A DNA stretch of 64,000 nucleotides. Source: Coturnix japonica (lineage: Eukaryota > Chordata > Aves > Galliformes > Phasianidae). Below are positions 31,928 through 64,000 of the stretch, one piece after another. The number at the start of each line of letters is the position of its first letter. Within the stretch, counting starts at the first letter, position 1. A model generated the notes under the pieces. That model worked only from the letters and a program-made list of their open reading frames with translations. It was not told the origin of the DNA and searched no databases. Position numbers and translations under genes: made by a program. The stretch is from NCBI RefSeq assembly GCF_001577835.2, contig NC_029536.1:2232001-2296000 (forward strand), read 5' to 3'.

Positions 31928-32210
31928 CATAACATTGGCACACCCCCCAAGAGCATCCCTTGCTGTGCTTGCGGACCCTGTGGTCCCCACTCCCATTCTG
32001 TGCCCACACTTGGATGCATGCACTCACTTCCAGTGGCCCATTTATGCTCCCAGGAGCTGCCTCAGTTTCCTACTGCCAAACTCTATGGAGATCTGAGCCT
32101 TCAAAGCTGTTGCAAAGGTGTGATAGGTGACTGCTAAACTTCTTGGGCTGTTTGCCCACAGGCTGGATACCTGGTGACAGCGGCTGTAGCTCCTTCCAGC
32201 TCCTTTGGGG

Positions 32211-32216
32211 AATAAA
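32211..32216 (+). other. RNF223 poly(A) signal
   Basis: A canonical AATAAA lies about 285 bp after the RNF223 stop, with G/T-rich sequence downstream. A later AATAAA near 32426 could serve as an alternative. Confidence 0.65.
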
Positions 32217-32679
32217 GGGCTCTCTTCATAGTTATTCCTAAGAGGAGCTGGGTTTGGGAGGGTAAGGACATATCAAAGCAGATTAAAATTAACCTTGTTC
32301 CACCTGCTCGAAACATTTTGGTTGTGGATTCAGCACAGAAGGTGTGAAATGCTGCCTCCTGCTGACAGCACATCCATCCACCCCCGCTCCTCACCTGAGC
32401 TGAGCATTGCTCAACTTCAAACAGGAAATAAAAGCCATCCTATTGCTGCTTTTCCTCTCCAAGAAGGTGCTTAAAAGAAAACCCCAATCACTCATCCTTA
32501 ACCTGGAAAGGAGAGCAAACTCACCCCGAGCACAGCATCACGCTGCCCTCAACGTCCTTCCCACTGCTCCCAGGCCAACTGTTGCTGAAGTGGCAGAAGT
32601 TCCACCTTCTGACAGCTCTACCCTCCTCATCTTCCAAGGTGTCAGTATTAAGACACAGGCCAGTTGCTCACACTCTCTT

Positions 32680-32685
32680 TTTATT
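32680..32685 (-). other. Candidate distal poly(A) signal of the SHP gene
   Basis: TTTATT on the plus strand is AATAAA on the minus strand, about 2.6 kb past the SHP stop. A proximal candidate lies at 33685-33690, about 1.6 kb past the stop. The 3'UTR is therefore read as reaching either about 33.67 or 32.66 kb. If the distal site is used, the tail-to-tail gap to RNF223 is only about 450 bp. Between 32.69 and 35.27 kb I see only UTR-like sequence and a CA repeat. Confidence 0.5.
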
Positions 32686-34309
32686 TAACCCAGGGATCTT
32701 CTGACAGTGGTTAACAACAGCCTTCATGACGAAGGCGGCTTACAATTAAATCCCGTATATTCAAGCACATGGACGTGAGACAGGATTGTACACAAGTACC
32801 ATGTATGTATTAAATTATGTTTTATACAATGCAAGGTGTCAGTGTGTAACATTTACTCCCTGCTCCCCCCCCCCTTCATGGATGCAGCAGCAGCAGAGCT
32901 GTACTTGCCTTTAACCCCTACCTGCACACTTAATGCCATCCCAATTGTGCTGTCCCAGGCACAACCAACCCTGCAAAAGTAGAAGCTGCAAACACTGCTC
33001 ATCTTTTACATCCTCCCAGCTGGATCAAAGCTGTTTTCCATCTCTCTTTGCAGCAAATCTGATCTGAAATACAAAAGGCCGAAGCAGCAGCAAAAGTACC
33101 CCAAGTCTGTTGCTATGCAAAACTTCTGTCAAGCTGCTGAGTGCGTCCTGTATCTGCAACACCTTTGTTGTTCAGCTGCTGGCTGCTATTATCTGTGCAA
33201 GCCACACGGCTGCAGAAATTACTCCAGGCACTGCAAACAACTTCTGCCAAAGGCCCTGAGCTCGACAGGGATTCTCCCTTGCATCGTCCCCATCCTCTTG
33301 CTGCTGGAAGGATATCTTCACAGCACCAGCTTAAGTGGCTGACTGAGACTTAGGGCAGAGAAGGCACTTTGACTGTAAAAGGTGCATTTGAGATTAAGCC
33401 CAGCAAACTGGCACTAGCAGAGATGAAATGTTCCCCATCAAGTGCAACTACATTACTGCTCAATCCCACTGATGAGACCTAAGGGCTGAGGGGAGGGAAA
33501 CAGCATCTTCAGCCTCATCACATCCATTGTTATGGGTGGGAAAGAGTGAGCACAGAGATCTCACAGCACACAGATGTTCAGGAGGCCCCTTACCCACATT
33601 GATTGTCAGTCGCTTTCCCAAACCACTTAAAAACAAGAGAGAGGAGGGGGGAAAGAATAAGGAAAGCTTTGAGAATATTCAACATTTATTAAAAGTGCAA
33701 TAAAAATAAAACAGTTTTCCTGTCCTGTGAGAAGGGACCAGGAAGACCAGCCAGGAAATACAGCCAAAGGATGCCATCGTGCTTTCTTTAAGCCCTTCCT
33801 GCTCACTGTTGGCACTTGGGCACCAAGGTCCCTGAGCAGGTAGTGACCCAAGAGCACATTCAACACCCTGCATTGCTCCAGAAGCCAACACTGACACTCT
33901 GACCCCCAGTGCATCCTGCTAAAAGTGGGGGGGTTCTATTTGCAGACTGTAGGGCTGGAACAGCAGGAAGACCCGGCAGTCACAAGTCAAGATTCATCAA
34001 CAGAGCTGGAACACTGCACTCAGTAACACACTCATCTTTGTGGCACTGGCCAAATCCCATGTGCTACTACATCACCCTACCCAGCAGACGCAGCACTTGC
34101 CTTGTCATACAGTTGCAGGGGGAAGGAGAGGTCATACTGCAAGGAAACAGCAGAGCTGCGTCAAACTTAGGGGGGCCCAGCTCTACAAGTTCAGCTCAGC
34201 CCAGCATCCCAGGGTGTGTTATTCACCCAGGGGGGGCTAAAAGCACAGTGCACAGTCAAAGCTGCTTTCCTGCTCGCCAGCACACTCCAGCTAAGTGGGC
34301 TTTCAGTCC

Positions 34310-34332
34310 TCAACACACACACACACACACAC
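34310..34332. repeat. (CA)n microsatellite
   Basis: About 11 CA dinucleotides lie within the inferred SHP 3'UTR. Confidence 0.95.
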
Positions 34333-35276
34333 CAAGGTGAAGGTGCTCACCTCTGCCTCCCAATCCTGCCATGACACTCACAGCTTTAGGCACACACACT
34401 CACCTGCTGTATGGCAGGGTTGCATAGAAAGCTATAACTGCAACAGCCAGAAGTGCGAGGAGAAGAATCAACAGAGGCACAGATACCTGGGCTCCAGGCA
34501 GTGCTATTTCCCACCTTCAAGGCAGCAAAGTTAGCCTGAAAATTAGCCTAGAAGCAAACACTTCTAGCTTGGAAATGATTGACCTAATGGATACACTAAA
34601 GTACGCTAATACTTGACTGATGCCCTAAAGTGGGCAACCCTGGGAAGGCTCCTAAAGGAAACAGGCATTTCCATTCTTAACATTTTACATGTAAAAAATA
34701 ACAATCTTAAATTAAACAAAACAATCACCAAAACAACAATTAAAACAGCTTTGATGCCCGATGAATGTCCAGAGGCACTTCCACATAAATATCAACCTAT
34801 TGATACAGGGGAGAGCAGGAGAAGGTCCTTCTCAAGAATAAGTTAACTCAAGGCGTGTTCTTAAGGCTCTGCTTGCTTCTTAGCTCCTCGCTGAATCCAA
34901 GGTGCTCGGGGAAGGCAAAAATGGGCAATAAAGCATTGTCCACAGTTGCAGCATGTGAAAAGGGTGGACGTAAACACGGTAAATCCTGCAGCAAGAAGGA
35001 AGAAAGAGAGCAAGGCTTACAACTGGGAGTAAATGCATTGACGAGACACAGAGCTGAGATACTCCCAGCATCCAAAACCTCTCTTTATGTAGTCTCTCCC
35101 CTAAAGCACCGGGCGTGCTTTAAAACAAGTATGTTCCCTTAATGAGATCCCGTAATACACGTGGAGCTCCGCATGCACTGAAGCACACGGGATAAATGCA
35201 ACGTAAACAGACATTGGTGACACTCAGCCTAACCGAAGGAAGCATTCCTACCTGCACAGCATCACCTCCGGCTCCT

Positions 35277-58408
<23,132 letters not shown>

Positions 58409-58520
58409 GGCTCCGCACGGCTCCGCACCGACTGCCGAGCTGCCACCGCACCCGGCGGGCGGGGAGCCCCGCAAGCGGGGAAACCCCTCCCAATGACATC
58501 ACGGTGTCCCCGCCCCCTTT
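58409..58520 (-). promoter_or_regulatory. SHP gene promoter and 5'UTR
   Basis: CpG-rich sequence immediately 5' of the ATG, which is in strong context (GAGCCATGACC). On the plus strand it shows CCAAT at 58490-58494 overlapping a CRE-like TGACATCA at 58494-58501, and a GC box (CCCCGCCCCC) at 58508-58517. A perfect inverted repeat, CCCCGC-AA-GCGGGG, lies at about 58467-58480. No TATA box is obvious. The start site is probably between 58440 and 58490. Confidence 0.65.
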
Positions 58521-58537
58521 AACCAGGCCTACAAGCT

Positions 58538-58635
58538 TTGACCACCCCCCCCCTTTTTATTTGACCACCCCCCCTTTTTATTTGACCACCCCCCCTTTTT
58601 ATTTGACCACCCCCCCTTTTTATTTGACCACCCCT
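58538..58635. repeat. C-rich 23-bp tandem repeat upstream of SHP promoter
   Basis: Nearly four and a half copies of TTTGACCACCCCCCCTTTTTA, whose C-run varies from 4 to 9. On the minus strand this gives repeated G7-type runs separated by AAATAAAAA and TGGT spacers. It lies 20-120 bp upstream of the GC box. Confidence 0.92.
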
Positions 58636-60859
58636 TGAGCCGCAGTTCGAGCTCCGCGCTCGTTTGGGGCCGAACCCATCAATGATAAAGAACTGCTGGC
58701 CATATTTAATCCCCACTGATAGCTCCCCTATTCCAAGGGGTGCTTCTCCCCCTTCCCCCCCCACCCCCCCAGCCCCGTGGTGTTGCACCCATCACAACAT
58801 CCCAATTTGAGTGGGGTTGTGCCCCGTTTTGCCGTCGGAAAAAGCCCATTTGGGGTCTTGGAGGAGCTCGTGTCAAATAACTTGGCATCCTTTCTCAACA
58901 AAAAGCCAGCGACCAACCCAAACGAATGCCCTGAATCTGGCACCTCCCATGAATGCAGGGTGAGGAAACAAAGCCAGCTGTCCCCTCCCGCCTCCCCCCC
59001 CCCCCCCCCCAGCCCTCTCAACGGTGGCAAAAATAGCACTTTTATAACTATAATAAGACTCAGCAAATTCTATGTCTATTCGGGGAATACCCGGCGGCTG
59101 GCAGAGCAGCAGCTCACGGCTCAACGGGGTCACACAGATGCGCTGCAGGGCAACAGGGGCCAAGCAGCGATCCCAGTAACAATGAGCCCTGTGCCCTCCT
59201 TCCTCATCCCCTCTCCCCCCACCCAGGATGCAGTGGCTGCCCCAGCACTGAGAGTGCACTGTGAGGGACCACACTGTGGCTTCTGTGCTTGTGAGATGGT
59301 TGTGACCCCCATCTTCCCCCCCTGCTCCATCCCCTGCTCTGTCTCAGTTGGAGGTTTTCATGCTGGTTCTGTAAGGTTCAATGCTGCTGGAGTGGGGATC
59401 AGTTCTGTAGGGCAGGAGAAAGCTCTCTTGGAGCCCTGTGTCATAGAAATAAGAGTGTGGCTCAAGCTGTCTAGAACACCATGGGTGCCCCAACCCTGGG
59501 GGTACCCAAGCCCAGGCTGGATGGGGCAGCATGGTGTGGTGGTGGGCACTCAGCCCACAGAAGGGTTTGGGACTGGGTGGGCTGTAAGGTCTCTTCCAAC
59601 CCCAGCCATCCTGTGATCCTATGGAAGGGAGCTTAAAGGTACCCAGTACCCGGGTTTGTCCTGGGAACAAAAATCCCTTTAAAACCACAACAGTGGAGCA
59701 CCCAGTGCTGCTCAAAGCCATCTTTGCTTCCCACCTGACCCCAGGTATCCATTGGCACCCAAGTCCCCTCACTCCCATTACAGGCTGGGGGTTGGCTGGG
59801 GGGCTGCCATAGGCACAACCAAGCCCTTCCCCTGAGTCACGCTTGCTGCCTGCCCAAGCGTGCCCCCAACGCGGCTCTTCCCCTTCTTTCCTTCCCTCTT
59901 TCCACTCACAAAGTGTTTTTTTTTTTCCAGCATGTAGTTTAAAAAAGAATAAAAAAAAACAACAAAAAACCCAACACATCCAGCTGTCAGAGCTCAGCTT
60001 TTCATTCTGGCCAAGACAATGACAGCTTTTTCTCCTATTGCTTTGCAGCGAGCTGGCGGAGAGCCCGTGAAAGAGGTAGTGACTTTGCAAGCCCATGCCT
60101 GTTGTAGCATAATAAGGTCATTGTCAAGAAGACGCGGCACCGGGAGGCTGATCTTGAGCAAAACATGGCCCCAGTTGTGCGTTGTGCAACCCCTGTGGCT
60201 GCTCCAACAGTGGCCCCATTGTTTCCTATTGTGAGGCCGCGGCGTCTCGTTATCCAGTGCAGAGCTGGCTCATGTAGGGCTGGTGCAGACCCTGCTCCAT
60301 CACGCAGCGTTGCTGGGTGTCAGAAGGATGGGACGTGATGAGTGAGTTGCCTCCTGAATGGCACAACACAATGTTCTCAGTTCACAATGCTCTGATGAGC
60401 TCTTGGCTGAATAGAACTCTTCCCTATCAGTAGCCTTCTCTTGTAGAACAGCTCAATGTGGAAAGGCTTAGGGAGGAAGATCCATTTGGAGCAGGATACC
60501 AGGTTCTGGAACATCCCCAACCACATCCCGACCTTCCATGGCTCCTACTTTGGAGATGAGGAACTGTTGCCCCAGGTGAGATGCACATTGTGGCAGTATG
60601 GTGCCAATGGGATGCAAAGCCACTGCTGAAACTGCTGCCTGAGAGGAGGTGATGGCAAAGAAATGGATTGCATTGAGAAGAGCTGAAACAAAGACACCAA
60701 GTCTTCCTGCTCCAAGTATGAGGTTGGCATCCATAGGAAGACATACATACCCACATGAGCCACTATGGGAGAGCTCGGTTGGATTCCATCCAGGAGATAA
60801 ATGGAAACCAGCGAGCAGCAGAAAGAATAAGAAAGCAACAGGCCCCTTAAAAACATACT
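58636..60859. other. AGRN-SHP intergenic segment
   Basis: Contains a 17-C run at 58994-59010 and a CR1 tail at 59470-59623. A minus-strand open frame at 60468-60872 with a hydrophobic start is not recognised. No supported gene. Confidence 0.55.
59470..59623 (+). mobile_element. CR1 LINE 3' tail with terminal octamer repeat
   Basis: CR1 3' region (CCAGGCTGGATGGGGCAGCA, GGTCTCTTCCAACCCCAGCC) ending in ATCCTGTG-ATCCTATG at 59608-59623. This is the paired octamer that marks the CR1 3' terminus. 5'-truncated. Confidence 0.85.
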
Positions 60860-60874
60860 TCATCGTTTTCAAAC

Positions 60875-60880
60875 TTTATT
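60875..60880 (-). other. Likely AGRN poly(A) signal; 3'UTR to 63269
   Basis: TTTATT on the plus strand is AATAAA for the agrin strand, about 2.4 kb past the stop. Earlier candidates lie at 61020-61025 and 61268-61273. The span 60860-63269 has no ORF support and is read as agrin 3'UTR. It includes a (CA)n-like stretch near 62003 and C- and G-rich runs near 62800 and 63160. Confidence 0.55.
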
Positions 60881-63269
60881 TCATGGTGATCGACGAAAGA
60901 CACAAGTTAGTAATGGTTACATCATGCTGCTCCTCTACTGTGCATTGCCCTTCAGAATCCATACAGCAGTTCACAACGGTCAGTTAATTCACCCTATAAA
61001 TGAAGCCACGTGGACATTATTTATTCAAAAGAAAAAAGAAAAAGAAAATCCAAACCTCAACATCGTTATTTTTTGTCCTTGTACGCGTGTTATAAACGCT
61101 ATTAAAAAGAAAGCCAAGGTTGAGTGTGCGGCCCCTTGGGGAGCACTGCAGAACCTGACCCAGGCTTGACAATGAGGACACAACGTCCTGTTTTAAGGCA
61201 TTTCCAAGCCCCAGCAAAAGCAGACAGAGTTCTTGTTGCGTTTCTTTTTTCTTCTTTCTTTCTTTCCTTTATTTTTGCAGTGACCCTGGCTTCATTTCAG
61301 TGGTGTTCTGGAAATTAAGCAGCTTCCTCCATGGTGCTCTTTCCCATTGGAGCTGGCACGCTCCCCTCATTGGAAGCCCATACCCCAACACAGCCATCAC
61401 CCCCAGGACCCACACATTACATACAGCAGCCACTCAACGCACATTGTTGCCACGCACACTAACACTGGAGCCTCATCTTCCCACAGTCTTCCCTGAAATA
61501 CATAACTATTGGCTTTATAGGGACATGACAACAGACCAAGCATTGAATTCCAGGGGTTGGGGTAGGCAGTGGGGTTCTTCCTTGCCTGGGCCAGAAGCAA
61601 AAAGCAGCCCAAGATGTTTGCCATGGTGCTCTTCCCATTCATTAGGTCCTTCTTGTGGCTGGAAGCTCAGTGCTCACAAAGAGCATTTTGGATGGATACA
61701 CCAGAAGGTGAGAAAGGAATCAGTGCAAAACTGCAAACTGACGGCCCCTGGGATATCAGGGAACACCTGACAGCCAGCTGGACCCTTCCAACCCATTCTT
61801 CATGCTCCATAAGGCAACTGGCCACAAAGCATTGCCAGCTGCCTTCGCAGGGTGGGATGGGGACACCCAGTGGGGACAGATGCCATGTGGCAGCAGGGAG
61901 CTCTTCCCATGGAGAAGGAACCTGAGCGAGTCACAGCACTCAGAGCTGCAATCCCTTTGTTTTTGCTTCGGGGAGACCCAGTGTTTGCACACATCCATGC
62001 ACACACACACACTCGCACACTGTGGCTGTGCAGCTGGCACTTTGCTTTCAAGACTCGAATGGAGGAAGACAACACCTCAAAGACAGTAAAGACAACACTT
62101 TAAACCCCCACCCCACCCCAGCTCTTTCATCCAGGCATTTGGCTCCCAGTCCTGCCCCATCCTGCTGGAGCCAATGCTGGTGGCTCTGATGGAAGAGCCC
62201 CCTCCCGTGTTGCGTCGGGTGCTGCAAAAGCTTGAAGACAAAGGTAAGACACCAGCTTAAAGAGATGCACTGCAACCGTCCTCATGGTAGATGGAGGGTA
62301 AGTTGTGCCAGGAGGCTGGAAAATGGATGTGGGTCAAGGCAGGAGAGTTCCAAGAGGTTTCTTTAAAGCAGAAGAGGACACAATCCCATACCCTCCCAGC
62401 CGGTGCTGGAAGGAGGGGACCCCCATCTCCCGAGGATGTGTTGCAAGTTGTCAGTGGTGTTTGGGGCACAGAAGCTCTTGGAAGAGCAGCCAGGGCAAGC
62501 AGGTGGTGAGGACAAGTCTGGGTCAACACAAAGCATGGAAATGAGGTTTCACAGCTGCTTCTGCATGTGTCCAAGAGGAGGAGGAGGAGGAGGAGAGCCA
62601 ACAGAGACACCGACACTTCCCCCACCCAGCCCCTCTCAGTCCAGAAAACAGGCATTAAGACAACCAAAGAGCAATGCTTTTCTGCCTGCTCAGAGCAGAC
62701 CTTGGTCTCTTCCAGTGCATGGCATCCCTGATTTAACAGAGCACAAAGGAGAAAAGCACTTGAGATCCTTACACACATAAATTATAGTGAGAGGAAGGGG
62801 GGGGAGGAGGGAGATGGGGTGAACACAGGGGCCTGAGATAGGTGAGTGGTGAACCCACAAAGGCCACAGGGCTTGCCAGCACCAGCACCCTTTATCCCCC
62901 CCCATGGTGTGAACGACAACCCAAGAACACAAGTAAGGAGGGGAAAAAATAAACAAACCCCAAAAGAAGCTTCAAGTAATGAGTGAGATTTACAACACGG
63001 GTGCAAATGGGGAAGTTCTTCTGTCACTTCTTGGAGACTTGGTTCAAGGTTTGTTCTTTGTTGCTGCTGCTCGATTAAAGAGTCTGACTGACCTGGATAT
63101 ATACTGCAACCGAACAAAATAACCCAACAGAAATGGTGGTTCCTCCCCTCCCTTTCCCCCCCCCATCCCCTCCCCCCAAAATATAAAAAGCAATAAGTTT
63201 ACAAAAATAGAAAATAATTACAGCAATAGGCAGGAGGAAGGGAAGGTATAAGGAAGGGTCCCTGGGGGT

Positions 63270-64000
63270 CTATTTGGCTGAGCAGTGTAATATCGTGGGG
63301 TTGTTTAAAGCGTCCTCCACCAGATGCAGTTCTTGGCGGTCGACAATCACGTCCCTTATGCAGCCAATAAAGCCAGTGCTGTAGGCCTTGGGCAGCTTGT
63401 GAGCCACGCTGAGCCTCTCCATTCCCCCTGCAAGAGAGAGCAAGGATGTCAAAGGACATCAAAGGACATGGTGTTATACTCCAGCACCCTGCCCACCAGC
63501 ATTGCATGCACATGCCTTACTCAGAAACCTCTTTCCTGGCCAGAATTTACTTTGTGTTAGGTTAGATGTTTGGAATAAATTTACTCAGAGGGTACAGAGG
63601 CAGCAGAACAGGTTGCTTGAATAAGCCGTGGTTGCCCCATCCTTGGAGGTGTTCAGGGCCTGGTTGGATGGGGGCATTGGGGCAGGCTGAGTTGGTGGGT
63701 AGCAACCCACACCATGGAGTGGGGTTGGGACTCAATGGTCTTTAAGATCCCTTCGAACCTAAGCCATTCTGTGATTCTATGTCTTCTCAGAGGCAAAGTG
63801 ACATTATTTGGATGTGAAGTCTTTGTAGGATGGGTTAGATTTGAAGCCACCAGCTTAGAGCACAAAGAGATGCCTCCGGGAGGCCAAACTTGTCTGAAGC
63901 ACCCAGATGCAAAGGCACTGCAAACACCCAGCATGGGGTTTTCACCCTTCCCAAGCCCTTACCCAGCCACAGGGCCCCATCCGTGTCCAGCTGTGTGGCA
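63270..64000 (-). CDS. AGRN: Agrin, C-terminal exons (partial)
   Basis: Agrin is a heparan-sulfate proteoglycan of basement membranes. Its C-terminal LG domains bind LRP4 and trigger MuSK-driven clustering of acetylcholine receptors at the neuromuscular junction. Two exons are visible. The penultimate (63963 to beyond the window edge) reads ATQLDTDGALWLG up to the donor TGG|GTAAGG. The last (63270-63427) reads GMERLSVAHKLPKAYSTGF, then IGCIRDVIVDRQELHLVEDA and ends PTILHCSAK before a TAG. They join in phase (G|GG) across a 535-bp intron. This is the end of the third laminin-G domain, with GCIRDV holding one of the conserved disulfide cysteines and LHC the other. Everything upstream lies outside the window. 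Confidence 0.95.
63558..63781 (+). mobile_element. CR1 LINE 3' tail inside the last AGRN intron
   Basis: A well-preserved CR1 3' region, starting GGTTAGATGTTTGG-AATAAAT and running through GGTTGCTTGAATAAGC and GGAGGTGTTCAGGGCC. It ends in ATTCTGTG-ATTCTATG (63766-63781), the paired CR1 terminal octamer. It lies antisense to agrin and is 5'-truncated. It is among the youngest-looking CR1 copies here. Confidence 0.9.

Noticed and set aside
58777-59616. 279-aa plus-strand open frame upstream of the SHP promoter
   Set aside because: It runs through a poly-C tract and into a CR1 tail, so it is not a real coding sequence.

Overview
The window reads as vertebrate, specifically avian, nuclear DNA, most likely chicken or another galliform. 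The evidence is intron-split genes with GT-AG sites, CpG-island promoters, CR1 LINE tails ending in the bird-type octamer repeat, and protein matches to AGRN, RNF223 and C1orf159. These three are neighbours in human 1p36.33. I recall the chicken counterpart as microchromosome 21; the sequence itself does not show that. I see no bacterial features, CRISPR arrays, tRNAs or endogenous retroviruses.

Layout, left to right: (1) 1-3.3 kb holds a decayed CR1 piece, a small CpG island that may start a short plus-strand transcript, a TG-rich degenerate repeat, and a perfect 12-bp minisatellite of about 73 units. (2) 3.5-18 kb is the C1orf159 orthologue on the minus strand. I rebuilt it as eight coding exons (202 aa) with a CpG-island promoter near 17.4-18.0 kb carrying three ZNF143/THAP11-type motifs. 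(3) 18-28.6 kb is gene-poor. (4) 28.6-32.2 kb is RNF223 on the plus strand, with a TATA/CCAAT promoter, a 5'UTR exon and one coding exon for a 269-aa RING-HC membrane protein. (5) 32.7-58.5 kb is a complete SH2-SH2-PTP phosphatase of the SHP family on the minus strand: 15 coding exons, 594 aa, and a first intron of 13.3 kb. (6) 60.9-64 kb is the 3' end of agrin on the minus strand.

The main point of interest is the SHP gene. Human PTPN6 lies at 12p13 and PTPN11 at 12q24. I know of no SHP gene between AGRN and RNF223 in human. This protein keeps SHP-2 residue numbering at its key sites (R32, D61, E76, R138, D425, C459, R465, Y542) and looks SHP-2-like in its SH2 domains but more SHP-1-like in its catalytic core. 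It may be a third SHP paralogue, lost in mammals, in a region paralogous to the PTPN6 region. The comparison with human proteins is from memory and needs a phylogeny.

The four genes are not an operon-like unit. Agrin is a synaptic matrix proteoglycan, the SHP gene a cytosolic signalling phosphatase, RNF223 a predicted membrane E3 ligase, and C1orf159 a small single-pass membrane protein of unknown function. RNF223 and the SHP gene are tail to tail, C1orf159 and RNF223 are head to head across about 10.7 kb, and AGRN and SHP are in tandem.
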